A stretch of 36,720 bases of DNA from an uncultured Porphyromonas sp. (GCF_938039215.1 NZ_CALHVI010000061.1:1-36720); one strand, 5' to 3'; positions 1 through 9,689 are shown, counted from the stretch's first letter. Notes: generated by a model not told the origin, from the sequence alone. Program-made: numbers and translations.

Positions 1-930
<930 letters not shown>

Positions 931-1092
931 CAATATTTTATTGTACTTGATTCTGTTTGTCTTGCTCCGAAGATGGTTCTTGCTTCTGATCTATTAGTGT
1001 ATCTCTACCTAAGTAAAGGTTCGTAATTGACGGTTAGGTCTTTCGTTCCCTAAACGTTTGTTACTACACTTCTGTTTGTCAATATCAATTAT

Positions 1093-1103
1093 CTCAAAGA
1101 TCG
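1093..1103 (-). promoter_or_regulatory. Possible boxA-like antitermination site in the rRNA leader
   Basis: The minus strand reads CGATCTTTGAG between the P2 promoter and 16S, followed by ATAATTGATATTGAC. This resembles the boxA element (TGCTCTTTA) followed by an AT-rich stretch in bacterial rRNA leaders. The position (about 160 nt before 16S) fits. The assignment rests on resemblance only. Confidence 0.35.
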
Positions 1104-1156
1104 CTGTTGCCGTTGTGACTCCGTCGCCGGTTGGTCACCCGTTTCTTTTGCGACTG

Positions 1157-1189
1157 CAAAGGTAATGCTTTTTCTTAAACCACCAAAAC
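1157..1189 (-). promoter_or_regulatory. rRNA operon promoter P2 (Bacteroidetes type)
   Basis: On the minus strand a TTG at 1186-1184 (inside GTTTTG) is followed after 19 nt by TACCTTTG at 1164-1157, matching the Bacteroidetes primary-sigma pattern TTG-N19-21-TAnnTTTG. The sequence after the -7 box, CAGTCGC, is identical to that after P1. The start point would lie about 220 nt before 16S. Confidence 0.8.
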
Positions 1190-1255
1190 TACCGAGGTAA
1201 TTTTTTCGTTCATCAGCTTGTCAGTCTCTTGCGCACCTCGCTTGGTTTGCGACTG

Positions 1256-1289
1256 CAAAGATAGAGCAAAAATATCCGTCCCTCCAAAT
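1256..1289 (-). promoter_or_regulatory. rRNA operon promoter P1 (Bacteroidetes type)
   Basis: On the minus strand ATTTG at 1289-1285 is followed after 21 nt by a consensus TATCTTTG at 1263-1256. It lies 99 bp upstream of P2 and shares the downstream TTTGCAGTCGC. Two strong tandem promoters are typical of rRNA operons. Confidence 0.8.
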
Positions 1290-1450
1290 CTTCGCGAAAA
1301 TTTCTTGAATAAGACCCTCTCTCGCGCACGTACATTATATATGTATATATAGCTATCCACAGCTCGAAAAAGTCCCGACGATCTCCAGACTTCTCTCATA
1401 TCAAAAAGGAGCTCCGCTCCAACCCGCTCCACAAGCGACTCCGAAGTAGC

Positions 1451-1550
1451 CCCAAAACGACCTACGGTAGGTCGCCGAAAAAACCTACGGTAGGTCGGTC
1501 GACCGATCTACCGTGGGTCGGTGAGACGACCTACAGTAGGTTTTATTTGA
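1451..1550 (+). repeat. Palindrome array 1 (four units of CGACCYACNGTRGGTCG)
   Basis: Four 15-17 bp imperfect palindromes lie at 1458-1474, 1483-1497, 1504-1520 and 1527-1543, separated by 6-8 nt (period about 23 bp). The array begins after CCCCAAAA. The first spacer is CCGAAAA and the last unit runs into TTTTATTTG. It sits between the divergent rRNA promoters and the susC promoter. Related arrays occur at 7307, 17261 and 21033. Units differ slightly from each other and there are no unique spacers of CRISPR length. Function unknown. Confidence 0.9.
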
Positions 1551-1789
1551 CAGCACTCTTGGGTTGGGATCTATGCGAACAAGAACGAGACATCGCCACA
1601 CTGGGAAACCCTTCTAGAAAACTCACCCCAAAAGAGCCACCTCCTTCCTATAAAAAGATAAAACAAGATTGACACTTTTTAGAGAAGTTATACCCCTATT
1701 TTGGAAAGCACACTTCTCGAAGAGAGCACTCTTCTTCCAAGGGCAAATAATGCGTCACACACCGCTCCAGAGCAAGGGTTTCCGCATAT
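1551..1789. other. Gene-free stretch between the palindrome array and susC promoter
   Basis: I see no convincing gene, RNA or terminator here. It is more AT-rich than the flanking genes. The plus-strand reading frame that opens at 1701 runs through the susC promoter and has no recognisable protein character. Confidence 0.5.
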
Positions 1790-1819
1790 TTGTTTGAGCA
1801 AAAAAGTTTACTACCTTTG
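1790..1819 (+). promoter_or_regulatory. Promoter of the susC-susD operon
   Basis: TTG at 1790-1792, 19 nt, then TACCTTTG at 1812-1819 is an excellent match to the Bacteroidetes promoter pattern. Transcription would start near 1825, giving a leader of about 275 nt before susC. Confidence 0.75.
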
Positions 1820-1824
1820 CTGTA

Positions 1825-2100
1825 ACGAGTCTGCTGCGCGACCTTTTACGGAGCATGAGCGTCTTAAGCACCAACAGACACTCACCATGCCCCTAGGGTA
1901 GAGCAAACGCCAGCGAGCCAGTGGCAAGAGGCCACATTGACACACTTAAGCACCTCCTTTGCTGAAGCCTACCACTCAGTACATCAACTCTTAAAGGCAA
2001 ACATCACACTCCCTCTGAGAGGCCTAGGTCGAAGGACAGACTCAATTAGGAGAACCCTCCTAATCCGCACATCCGTTTCACTCAAACACCGACAAGTCTA
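1825..2100 (+). promoter_or_regulatory. Long 5' leader of susC with a hairpin near the start codon
   Basis: Between the promoter and the ATG at 2101 there are about 275 nt without a credible ORF. A perfect 8-bp hairpin (ATTAGGAG, loop AACC, CTCCTAAT; 2045-2064) ends 36 nt before the start codon. No known riboswitch consensus was recognised. Such leaders can carry post-transcriptional control of SusC/SusD genes, but that is inference here. Confidence 0.45.
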
Positions 2101-5100
2101 ATGAAAAAGAGTTTACTCTTCTTCCTACTCCTATTCCTATCAATAGGAGTGGCATGGGCTCAGAAGAAGCAGACTACCGTCACTGGTATCGTCATCGCCT
2201 CCGATGACAAGGAACCCGTGATCGCAGCTTCTGTCTCCTGCGTCGAGTTCCCCAAGGTGGGAGCCTTGACTGACCCCAACGGGCGATTCTCCTTCAACGT
2301 CCCCGAAGGTGCCAAGACGCTCAAGATCTCAAGCATCGGCTTCATCACACAGACCGTAGCCATCACGGGCAAGGAGCTTCGTATCGTCCTGCGGCCTGAA
2401 GAACAGACCCTCTCTCAAGTCGTCGTAGTAGCTTATGGTACGCAGACCAAGAACTCCTTCACAGGGTCCGCTGCCCGTATCGACGTAGCTAGCCTGACGA
2501 AGAAGACGGGGGCCAACATCACCACTGCACTCGAAGGGGCTTCTCCTGGGGTACAGGTCTTCACCTCCAGCGGTCAGCCTGGTGCTTCTGCTACAGTCCA
2601 GATCCGTGGTATCGGGTCTGTGAACTCCAACACTGCTCCTCTCTACGTCATCGACGGGGTCCCCTACAACTCGAGCCTCGCAGGCTTCAACATGGCCGAT
2701 GTCGAAACTCTAACCGTCCTGAAGGACGCTTCTGCAACGGCTCTCTATGGTGCACGTGCTGCTAACGGGGTCGTCCTCATCACGACCAAGCAAGGGAAGG
2801 CTGGACGCATCTCCTTCGAAGCCGAAGTCAAGAGCGGGTTCAACGCTCGTTACCTGCCTCAGTACGATGTCATCGACTCGCCTGAAGAATATCTAGAGAC
2901 AGCCTACCATGCTATGAAGAATAGCTATGAACGCTTCGGTCTCAAGGAAAAGCTCCATTCACTCTACACGAAGCCCAAGGCTAAGTTCAAATCAGGCAAG
3001 AGTATCGCTGATGCTCCCAACAGCATCTCCGAGCTTCTCTTCTTCCAAGGGATCCTAGCCAACGAATCCGATGCTACGGGTATGTGGGATCGCTACAACA
3101 TTTGGGACGCTGAACCAGGCAACCTCATCGACCCTGCGACGGGGAAATTCAATCCCAACGTCAAGCGCCGCTATGATCCAGAATCTTGGCGCGACCATAT
3201 CTTCCGCACAGGTCGTATCTCCGAAGCAAATGTCCGCCTATCTGGGGGATCAGATAAGGTGAACTTCTCGAGCTCTTTGGGCTATCAAGACAACGTCGGG
3301 TACTACATCGGATCAGAATTCAATCGTCTGAACCTTCGTAATAATGTGACGGCCCACCTAACGAACAACTTCAAGGCTAGCCTCGGTCTCTCCTACTCTC
3401 GCTCGCTCATGAAGAACCCTGGGCAGACCTCTAGCGCCAACAACGGGTTCCAGTTCGTCAACAAGGTACCACCTCTCTTCCCCGTCTTCGAGCACGACAA
3501 GGATGGGAAGATCCTCACCGACCCGAAGATCCCAGGTGGCCAGAGCTATGACTATGGTCAGGACGAGGATAAGGGTATCAGCCGTCCCTTCTCTGGGGGG
3601 ATCAACCCTGCTGGGGCAGTCCGTCTCGACCGCAATGAGTCACTCACCCACCTCACCACGGGGAACCTCAACCTCGAGTACCGCTTCCTCAATGACTTCA
3701 AGCTTGCTGTGAACTATGGCTTCCAGGCTACGGCTCGTAAGTCTGAATCTCTCACCAACCCTTACTACGGGGATGCTAAGAATATCGGTCGTATCCGTAA
3801 CACGAATACGAACAGCTTCGCTTGGACGCTCAACCAGATCCTCTCTTGGGGACGCACCTTTGGTGATCATACCGTCGATGCCTTCATAGCGCACGAAGCC
3901 TCTGAAGACGAAGATGACATCCACTTCTCTGGTAAGGATAAGGTCATCCGTGGCGGCCAGACCACCCTCAACGATGCTATCATCCGTGGTGACATCGAGG
4001 GCTACCGCATCCGCTATGCTATCGAAAGCTACTTCGGTCAGCTCCGCTATGACTTCAAGAACAAATACTACTTGAGTGCTTCGATCCGTCGTGACGGCTC
4101 CTCTCGCTTTGCTCCCGAGCATCGCTGGGGTACCTTCGGTTCGGTAGGGGCAGCTTGGATCCTGAGCAAGGAAAACTTCCTCTCAGATGTGAAGTGGATC
4201 GACAACCTCAAGCTCAAGGCAAGCTATGGTATCCTCGGTAACCAGTCTCTTGACCTAGCTTACACGGCTTCCAGCCCTGACTACTACCTCTACCACGACT
4301 TCTACTCCACAGACAACCTCGGTGGTAAGCCCTCATTCTCCTTCTACTCTAAGGGGAATAGAGATCTGACGTGGGAACGCTCAGGCACCTTCAACATCGG
4401 CTTCGAGTCTCGCCTCTTCCATCAGCTTGACCTCAACGTCGACTACTTCATCAAGACCACGGACAACATGCTCTTCAAGAAGCAGGTCGCTCCCTCTCTT
4501 GGCTATGCTTACTATCCCGTGAGCGAAGGTGAGCTCCGTAACAGCGGGGTCGAAGTAGAACTCAACTGGGAAGCTTACAAGAGCAAGAACTTCTCTGTCA
4601 ATGTCCGTGCTAATGGTGGGTACTACCGCAACAAGATCACCCGTATGGCTAACGATGCCCTTGGCAATGCTAAGCACTACGAGATCCACGGTAGCTTCGC
4701 CTACAAGAAGGGCCACTCTGTACAGGACTACTACATGCGTACCTGGAAGGGCGTAAGCGACAAGGGTCTCCCCCTCTGGAAGGCTTATACCTACAAGGAT
4801 CCTGCTAGCGGCAAGGATGTCTATGTCGATGACTACGAAAAGTACATCAGCTCGGGTGGGGATCCCTCTAAGCTGACCGAGACGACCACTTCTACCTACG
4901 GTGACGCAGTGAGAGAGTTTGTCGGCAAGAGTGCTATTCCTGACTTCGTCGGGGGCTTCGGCTTCGATGTCCAGTTCCATCGCTTCACGCTGTCGACCAA
5001 CTTCAGCTACGGCCTTGGAGGTTGGGGGTATGACGGAGTCTATGCTAGCCTCATGAATAGTGGTGCTGCACTCGGCTCTACGAACTACCACAAGGACATC

Positions 5101-5433
5101 CGTAACTACTGGACTCCAGAGAGACCTACTAACCTACCGATCCTGACCAACGAAGCTGATGAGCTCAAGTATGCGAATGCTACTTCGACTCGCTTCCTGA
5201 CCAGTCGTTCCTTCCTCTCGCTGACCAATGCTCGCATCAGCTATGATGTCCCCAAGACGCTCTTGCAGCGCCTCGGTCTGAACTCAGCTTCGGTGTACGT
5301 CAGCGGGGATAATCTCTTCCTCATCTCTGCACGTAAGGGTTATGCCTCTATGTCGAGCCAGAGCGGGGGATCATCAACGAGCCGCTACCTCCCCGTATCT
5401 ACCTTCGTAGCGGGTGTCCGTCTCGGCTTCTAA
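2101..5433 (+). CDS. SusC/RagA-family TonB-linked outer-membrane transporter
   Basis: This 1110-residue protein forms an outer-membrane beta-barrel that imports large nutrients (glycans or peptides) with a SusD-type lid, powered by TonB. Residues 1-21 are a Sec signal peptide ending AWA-Q. Residues about 26-100 are the CarboxypepD_reg-like N-terminal domain (VTGIV...ALTDPNGRFSF). A TonB-box-like segment QVVVVAYGTQ follows, then the plug domain (QIRGIGSVNSN, PLYVIDGVPYN, VETLTVLKDASATALYGARA, GVVLITTKQG). The rest is barrel, ending in the C-terminal aromatic typical of outer-membrane proteins (AGVRLGF). Length is normal for the family. The stop codon overlaps an upstream in-frame ATG of susD, so the two are co-transcribed. 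The substrate cannot be read from sequence, and no glycosidase or protease lies in the same operon. Confidence 0.95.
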   Translation: MKKSLLFFLLLFLSIGVAWAQKKQTTVTGIVIASDDKEPVIAASVSCVEFPKVGALTDPNGRFSFNVPEGAKTLKISSIGFITQTVAITGKELRIVLRPEEQTLSQVVVVAYGTQTKNSFTGSAARIDVASLTKKTGANITTALEGASPGVQVFTSSGQPGASATVQIRGIGSVNSNTAPLYVIDGVPYNSSLAGFNMADVETLTVLKDASATALYGARAANGVVLITTKQGKAGRISFEAEVKSGFNARYLPQYDVIDSPEEYLETAYHAMKNSYERFGLKEKLHSLYTKPKAKFKSGKSIADAPNSISELLFFQGILANESDATGMWDRYNIWDAEPGNLIDPATGKFNPNVKRRYDPESWRDHIFRTGRISEANVRLSGGSDKVNFSSSLGYQDNVGYYIGSEFNRLNLRNNVTAHLTNNFKASLGLSYSRSLMKNPGQTSSANNGFQFVNKVPPLFPVFEHDKDGKILTDPKIPGGQSYDYGQDEDKGISRPFSGGINPAGAVRLDRNESLTHLTTGNLNLEYRFLNDFKLAVNYGFQATARKSESLTNPYYGDAKNIGRIRNTNTNSFAWTLNQILSWGRTFGDHTVDAFIAHEASEDEDDIHFSGKDKVIRGGQTTLNDAIIRGDIEGYRIRYAIESYFGQLRYDFKNKYYLSASIRRDGSSRFAPEHRWGTFGSVGAAWILSKENFLSDVKWIDNLKLKASYGILGNQSLDLAYTASSPDYYLYHDFYSTDNLGGKPSFSFYSKGNRDLTWERSGTFNIGFESRLFHQLDLNVDYFIKTTDNMLFKKQVAPSLGYAYYPVSEGELRNSGVEVELNWEAYKSKNFSVNVRANGGYYRNKITRMANDALGNAKHYEIHGSFAYKKGHSVQDYYMRTWKGVSDKGLPLWKAYTYKDPASGKDVYVDDYEKYISSGGDPSKLTETTTSTYGDAVREFVGKSAIPDFVGGFGFDVQFHRFTLSTNFSYGLGGWGYDGVYASLMNSGAALGSTNYHKDIRNYWTPERPTNLPILTNEADELKYANATSTRFLTSRSFLSLTNARISYDVPKTLLQRLGLNSASVYVSGDNLFLISARKGYASMSSQSGGSSTSRYLPVSTFVAGVRLGF

Positions 5434-5462
5434 TGTCCCACTCTTATACATTCTATCACATC

Positions 5463-6977
5463 ATGCGTACAAGTATAAGAAACAGCATATGCCTAGCCTG
5501 CGGGCTTCTGGCACTCTCCGCCTGTAAGAAAGACTTCCTCAATCAGGAGCCCTCTGAGCTCCACACTGCTGGTCAGATAGCAGAAGCAGGGAAGTGGAAC
5601 GATGATATCGCCCTAGGCTTCGTCAACGGGACACTACAGACGTTCTTCAAATCCATGCAGTCTACACCTAATAGTCACGACGACTTTGCTCAGAAGGCTT
5701 TTGATATCACGTCTGACCTGATGTCAGGGGATATGGAGCTTCAAGGGGGGCAATCCTACGGATGGTTCTCCAGCGTAGCCAACCTACTTGGCTACCAGAA
5801 GTTCGAGATTCCCAACTATTCAGTCTGGCGTATCAGCTACCGCACGATCTCTCTTGCCAATGGTTTCTTCCGCTCCGTAGGTGGTGACGAATCAATCTCT
5901 CCAGAACAGAATAGACCTGAAACCCTCTACAACTGGGGGCAGGTCAAGACCCTTCGTGCACTGGCTTACCTCAATCTAGCTCACTTCTACGGCAAGCCCT
6001 ACAGCGATGCTACGAAGAGCTCGCTCGTCGTACCTATCTACCGCGCTTCGGATGATGGTAGTAAGCCCAACAAGCTTGGGACGCTCGACGAGCTCTATCA
6101 GCTCATCGTCAAGGACCTGACGCAGGCCGTTGACTCCATAGATAAGTCAGGAGTCAAGCGTGTGAACAAGCAGTATCTCGATGCCACTGTGGCTCGTGGT
6201 GCTCTAGCTCGTGCCTATATGGACTTGGGCGAGTGGGAGAAGGCCTATGAAGTAGCCAATACCGTCGTCACAAAGCAAGCTAAGAACTATCCGCTGATCG
6301 CTGCAAAGGATCTGCTGACCAATGGCTTCAATGACTACAAGACCCCCGAGTTCATCTGGGCGATTGACATCAATGAGGATAACACTGGTAAGCTCGCTAG
6401 CTTCTGGGGTCACATGGACGTATTCACTTATAGCTACGCTTCCGTCGGAGCCTTCAAGGGGATCAATGCGAACCTACAGGCTCAGATCCCTGACACTGAC
6501 CTCCGCAAGGGCTGGTTCAATGCTAGCCGAGGTCTACCTCTGAGCAAGTTCTTCTCTACAGCTAAGCCCACAGTACAGGGTGACCGCACGTGGCTCAGCG
6601 ACATCGTCTTCATGCGTATGGCTGAGATGTACCTCATCGCTTCTGAAGCGGCTGCCCGCAAGGGTGACGATGCCAGCGCTAGAACTCATCTGCTAGCCCT
6701 GCTCAAGGAGCGTACTGCTGAGGATCAATATGCTGCAGTACAGGCCAAGATCAACGGTCTCAGTGGTGAAGAGCTTCTCAAGGAAATCCTCTATAACTGG
6801 CGTGTAGAGATGTGGGGTGAAGGCTTCTCGCTCACGGTGATGAAGCGCTTCAAGATCGACATCCAACGCTCGGGTCGTAACGTCTACCATACGAACGAAA
6901 CGATCAAGTGGGATGATCCTCGTCTAACCTACCAGCTGCCTCAGAATGAGTCAACGAACAATCCAATGATCAAGTAG
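5463..6977 (+). CDS. SusD/RagB-family nutrient-binding outer-membrane lipoprotein
   Basis: This 504-residue surface lipoprotein forms the lid over the SusC channel and captures substrate. The start at 5463 gives a clean lipoprotein signal (MRTSIRNSICLACGLLALSAC; lipid-bearing Cys21). An upstream in-frame ATG at 5433 overlaps the susC stop codon and would add ten residues before the signal, so I prefer 5463. N-terminal CKKDFLNQEP is the characteristic SusD opening. The Trp-rich segment VWRISYRTISLANGF and QVKTLRALAYLNLAHFYGKPY match the family's TPR-like helices, and FMRMAEMYLIASEAAAR lies near the C-terminal end. It is the second gene of the susC operon, followed by a strong terminator. Confidence 0.94.
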   Translation: MRTSIRNSICLACGLLALSACKKDFLNQEPSELHTAGQIAEAGKWNDDIALGFVNGTLQTFFKSMQSTPNSHDDFAQKAFDITSDLMSGDMELQGGQSYGWFSSVANLLGYQKFEIPNYSVWRISYRTISLANGFFRSVGGDESISPEQNRPETLYNWGQVKTLRALAYLNLAHFYGKPYSDATKSSLVVPIYRASDDGSKPNKLGTLDELYQLIVKDLTQAVDSIDKSGVKRVNKQYLDATVARGALARAYMDLGEWEKAYEVANTVVTKQAKNYPLIAAKDLLTNGFNDYKTPEFIWAIDINEDNTGKLASFWGHMDVFTYSYASVGAFKGINANLQAQIPDTDLRKGWFNASRGLPLSKFFSTAKPTVQGDRTWLSDIVFMRMAEMYLIASEAAARKGDDASARTHLLALLKERTAEDQYAAVQAKINGLSGEELLKEILYNWRVEMWGEGFSLTVMKRFKIDIQRSGRNVYHTNETIKWDDPRLTYQLPQNESTNNPMIK

Positions 6978-7005
6978 CCCACTACGACTACTGATCCTAC
7001 GACAC

Positions 7006-7054
7006 GAGCTCGCCTCCTCAGCCTTAGTGCTGGGGAGGCGAGCTCTTTCTTTTC
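7006..7054 (+). terminator. Rho-independent terminator of the susC-susD operon
   Basis: A 17-bp stem with one G.U pair (7006-7022 with 7029-7045, GAGCTCGCCTCC on the left arm), six-nucleotide loop, then TTTCTTTT. It lies 28 nt after the susD stop. Confidence 0.92.
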
Positions 7055-7300
7055 CCCTCGTCCTGCTGTGCGAAGGCGAGGTTCTAGCAGCTGCTTCCTT
7101 GGGTCTACCTAAAGAGAAAGTACTCTGAGCTTAGAGCACATGCTCGAAGGACTCCAGAATAATCCGTCCCTTCGCCCTAGGCCTTACTAAAGAGAAGCAG
7201 TGGAAGATAGCCCCCGACAGAGAGGGGCTCGCTAGAGGCATGCGACAGAAACTTTATTCCCAGCGAACTGACCGCATAAATAGAGGCCTCACAGCCGCCC
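7055..7300. other. Gene-free stretch after the susD terminator
   Basis: No gene, promoter or repeat was recognised between the terminator and palindrome array 2. Nothing resembling a tRNA or transposase remnant was seen. Confidence 0.5.
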
Positions 7301-7400
7301 CAAAAGCGACCTACGGTAGGTCGTCAATAAAACCTATGGTAGGTCGCCTCACCGACCCACAGTAGGTCGTCAAGGCGACCTACCGTGGGTCGTTTTTGCC
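7298..7400 (+). repeat. Palindrome array 2 (four units)
   Basis: Units lie at 7307-7323, 7331-7346, 7353-7369 and 7376-7392. The order of features matches arrays 1 and 4: CCCCAAAA, perfect unit 1, an A-rich spacer (TCAATAA), unit 2 starting AACC, spacer CCTCAC, unit 3. The array is closed by GTTTTTGCCCC, the near inverse of its opening. It lies about 255 bp upstream of the tonB -7 boxes. Confidence 0.9.
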
Positions 7401-7647
7401 CCTTGTAGTATAGCCCCTCCAGAAGGGGGCAAAAGACGGGCTCACCGCTTAGCAGAGAATGGACTCTTTGCATGAGAAGAAAGTATAGCGATACTAACCG
7501 ATGCTCATCAGACCAATCCCCGTGAGCTAGATCAAGTGGACAGAGGGTGAAGAAGCCCCTCATCCCAGAGGTCAGATTCGTCTCGCAGCGCCTCTATGCT
7601 CAAGCATCCACCGAGGGAAAATCTCGGAGTATGGAGCAGGTACCGAA

Positions 7648-7663
7648 TATATTTGTATATTTG
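7648..7663 (+). promoter_or_regulatory. Overlapping tandem -7 boxes of the tonB promoter
   Basis: Two consecutive TATATTTG octamers (7648-7655 and 7656-7663) match the Bacteroidetes -7 consensus exactly. No clear TTG is found at the -33 distance for either. Start points would be roughly 60-70 nt before the ATG at 7733. Confidence 0.6.
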
Positions 7664-7732
7664 TAGTCAGGAAAATAACTAGTGCCTCTGGGCACAAGAT
7701 CAACATCAACCACTAAATACAAGTGTAACAGT

Positions 7733-8449
7733 ATGGAAATCAAGAAGTCACCTAAAGCCGACCTCGAGAAGGGCAAAGGACTCTCTCTCCTACTGGGGCT
7801 CATCGTCGCTCTCTCCTTGACCTTCGTGAGCTTGGAGTGGCGTAGTTCGGTGGCACAGGCTGGGAATAACAACAACTCTGGCAATAAGGCTGACCTCGAA
7901 GAAGCTCTCCTTGTCAAGGAAGAGCAACCAGAAGAAAAGCCTGAAGAACCTAAGCCACAGGAAGCTCCTCAGCAGACCGAGATCCAGCTTCCTGATGAAT
8001 TCAAGGTCGTAAGCAACGATATCAAGGTCGAGAAGCCTTCGTTCGTCTCTGCCGATGAAGACAAGGCTCTGCCTCCCCCCCTCCCCTTCGGGCCTAAGGA
8101 CATCCCTGGTACTCCTACTGAAGAAATCTCCGAAGAAATCTTCGAAGTTGTAGAAGAACAGGCAGAGTTCCCTGGTGGTATCAATGCGCTCCGCAAGTAC
8201 CTCATGGACAACCTCCGCTACCCTGAGAGCGCTCAGGATGCTGGTATCCAGGGTAAGGTAATGGTACGCTTCGTCGTAGAGCGTGACGGTTCGGCTACCG
8301 CTGTCGAAATCTACAAGGGTGTAGACCCCGCACTCGACAAGGAAGCTATCCGCGTAGTCAAGTCCGTACCTAAGTGGAAGCCCGGTAAGCAGCAGGGTAA
8401 GCCCGTACGTACTCGCTTCGTAGTACCTATCGTCTTCTCACTCCAGTAA
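7733..8449 (+). CDS. tonB: TonB energy-transducing protein
   Basis: This 238-residue inner-membrane protein spans the periplasm and passes proton-motive energy to TonB-dependent receptors such as the SusC and siderophore-type receptors in this window. The start at 7733 (MEIKKSPKADLEKGKG) is the family's conserved cytoplasmic N-terminus. An earlier in-frame ATG at 7682 adds 17 uncharacteristic residues. One membrane helix lies at about residues 17-36 (LSLLLGLIVALSLTFVSLEW). Next is an acidic/proline-rich periplasmic linker (EEQPEEKPEEPKPQEAPQQ), then the C-terminal TonB domain (AEFPGGINALRKYL, NLRYPESAQDAGIQGKVMV, KWKPGKQQGKPVRTRFVVPI). Monocistronic, with its own promoter and terminator. ExbB/ExbD are not in the window. 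Confidence 0.95.
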   Translation: MEIKKSPKADLEKGKGLSLLLGLIVALSLTFVSLEWRSSVAQAGNNNNSGNKADLEEALLVKEEQPEEKPEEPKPQEAPQQTEIQLPDEFKVVSNDIKVEKPSFVSADEDKALPPPLPFGPKDIPGTPTEEISEEIFEVVEEQAEFPGGINALRKYLMDNLRYPESAQDAGIQGKVMVRFVVERDGSATAVEIYKGVDPALDKEAIRVVKSVPKWKPGKQQGKPVRTRFVVPIVFSLQ

Positions 8450-8509
8450 GAAGCACCCCATAGGGAAAGCTAGAGCATAGCTAAGCCTAGCGACCTCCAC
8501 ACCTCACAC

Positions 8510-8558
8510 GAGAGGGCAGGTATCACCGATCTTAGGTGTGTACCTGCCCTCTCTCTTT
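8510..8558 (+). terminator. Rho-independent terminator after tonB
   Basis: A 13-bp perfect stem (GAGAGGGCAGGTA at 8510-8522 with 8541-8553), an inner CACC/GGTG pairing, and a T-rich tail (TCTTTG). Confidence 0.88.
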
Positions 8559-8616
8559 GTAGCCATGAGGCAAGGCTCGGGGGCTCCTAGATTTAGCTTT
8601 TTCGGGGGCTAAGTCG

Positions 8617-8624
8617 TATCTTTG
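8617..8624 (+). promoter_or_regulatory. -7 box upstream of the prenyl synthase operon
   Basis: TATCTTTG matches the Bacteroidetes -7 consensus exactly, 60 nt before the ATG at 8685. The -33 region is T-rich (CTTTTTCG) without a clear TTG. Confidence 0.6.
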
Positions 8625-8684
8625 CCTAAGTGTATTGCGGGCTAGCGAACTAGCACTCACAGCCCGCCCTTCAACATTAAGATA

Positions 8685-9689
8685 ATGTCATCCACGATAA
8701 TTCATCCTGACGAACAACTAGCACTCATGCGCCAAGCGATCGAGGAGCAGCTCAAGGCACGCGCCCTCGATCAGCGCAAGCCACAGGGACTCTTCGCCCC
8801 GATCGACTATACGCTCCGCCTCGGAGGTAAGCGCCTGCGCCCGCTCCTATGCTGTGTCGCAGCTGCCACCTTCACCTCCGAATGGCAGCGAGCTCTTCCC
8901 GCAGCCGCTGCGCTTGAGATCTTCCACAATTTCACTCTCCTCCACGACGACCTGATGGATCGCTCCCCCCTTCGCCGTGGGCAGGAGACGGTATTCCGCC
9001 GCTGGGGAGACAATACGGCGATCCTCTCGGGCGATGCCATGAGCATCGAAGCCTATGCCTGCCTCGCTGAGATCGAGGACAAGTCCCTACTCAGCGAGAT
9101 CCTCCCCATCTTCAGCCAGATGGCTCTAGAGGTCTGCATCGGTCAGCAGTTTGACATGGAGTTCGAGACCCGCAGTGAGGTCCGCCCAGAGGAATATATG
9201 GAGATGATCCGCCTCAAGACCTCGGTTCTCCTAGGAGCCTCGCTCCAGATAGGGGCACTCCTCGGTGGTGCTCAGCCCGCTGATGCGCTTCGCCTCTATG
9301 AGGCTGGGGTACAGCTAGGGCTCTCCTTCCAGATCCAGGATGACCTCCTCGATGTCTACGGCGATGAGAAGACCTTCGGCAAACCTATCGGGGGAGACAT
9401 CATCCACGCCAAGAAGACGCTACTCCTTCTCTATACACTAGAGCAACTCAAGGGGGATGCCCTCGCCGAACTTCAGTCCATCCTAGCCCTCACTCCTGAA
9501 GAGCGTGAGAGCAAGGTCGATCGTGTGCGTCAGCTCTACAATGAAGCTGGCACACGAACCTATGCCGAGGGAGAGATCCTGCGACTTACGAGCAACGCCT
9601 TCTCGCTTCTCTCTGAGATGGAGCTTCGTGAGGAGGGACGCAAGCTCCTCCAAGCCCTCTTCCGCACGCTCTCGGGACGAACGAAGTGA
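8685..9689 (+). CDS. Polyprenyl (isoprenoid) diphosphate synthase
   Basis: This 334-residue trans-prenyltransferase condenses isopentenyl diphosphate onto allylic diphosphates. Products feed quinone side chains or other isoprenoids. The family signatures are all present: GGKRLRP (residues 47-53), first aspartate-rich motif LLHDDLMD (Asp88, Asp89, Asp92), RLKTS (Lys178), and second aspartate-rich motif FQIQDDLLD (Asp219, Asp220, Asp223). Length is normal. Chain length of the product cannot be decided from these motifs, so no specific symbol is given. It heads a plus-strand run and ends 1 nt before tatD, so the two are almost certainly co-transcribed. Confidence 0.93.
   Translation: MSSTIIHPDEQLALMRQAIEEQLKARALDQRKPQGLFAPIDYTLRLGGKRLRPLLCCVAAATFTSEWQRALPAAAALEIFHNFTLLHDDLMDRSPLRRGQETVFRRWGDNTAILSGDAMSIEAYACLAEIEDKSLLSEILPIFSQMALEVCIGQQFDMEFETRSEVRPEEYMEMIRLKTSVLLGASLQIGALLGGAQPADALRLYEAGVQLGLSFQIQDDLLDVYGDEKTFGKPIGGDIIHAKKTLLLLYTLEQLKGDALAELQSILALTPEERESKVDRVRQLYNEAGTRTYAEGEILRLTSNAFSLLSEMELREEGRKLLQALFRTLSGRTK

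Noticed and set aside
1175..1432. Minus-strand ORF of 85 codons upstream of 16S
   Set aside because: It spans both rRNA promoters and has no protein-like features.
1458..1543. Palindromes as rho-independent terminators
   Set aside because: Each unit would form only a short stem, there is no consistent T-run, and ordinary strong terminators already follow the neighbouring genes.
4381..5091. Long antisense ORF (236 codons) opposite susC, and similar ones opposite fba (18023-18646), the barrel protein (21544-22122) and others
   Set aside because: They lie wholly opposite strongly supported genes and arise from the C-ending codon bias. No family motifs, signals or promoters support them.
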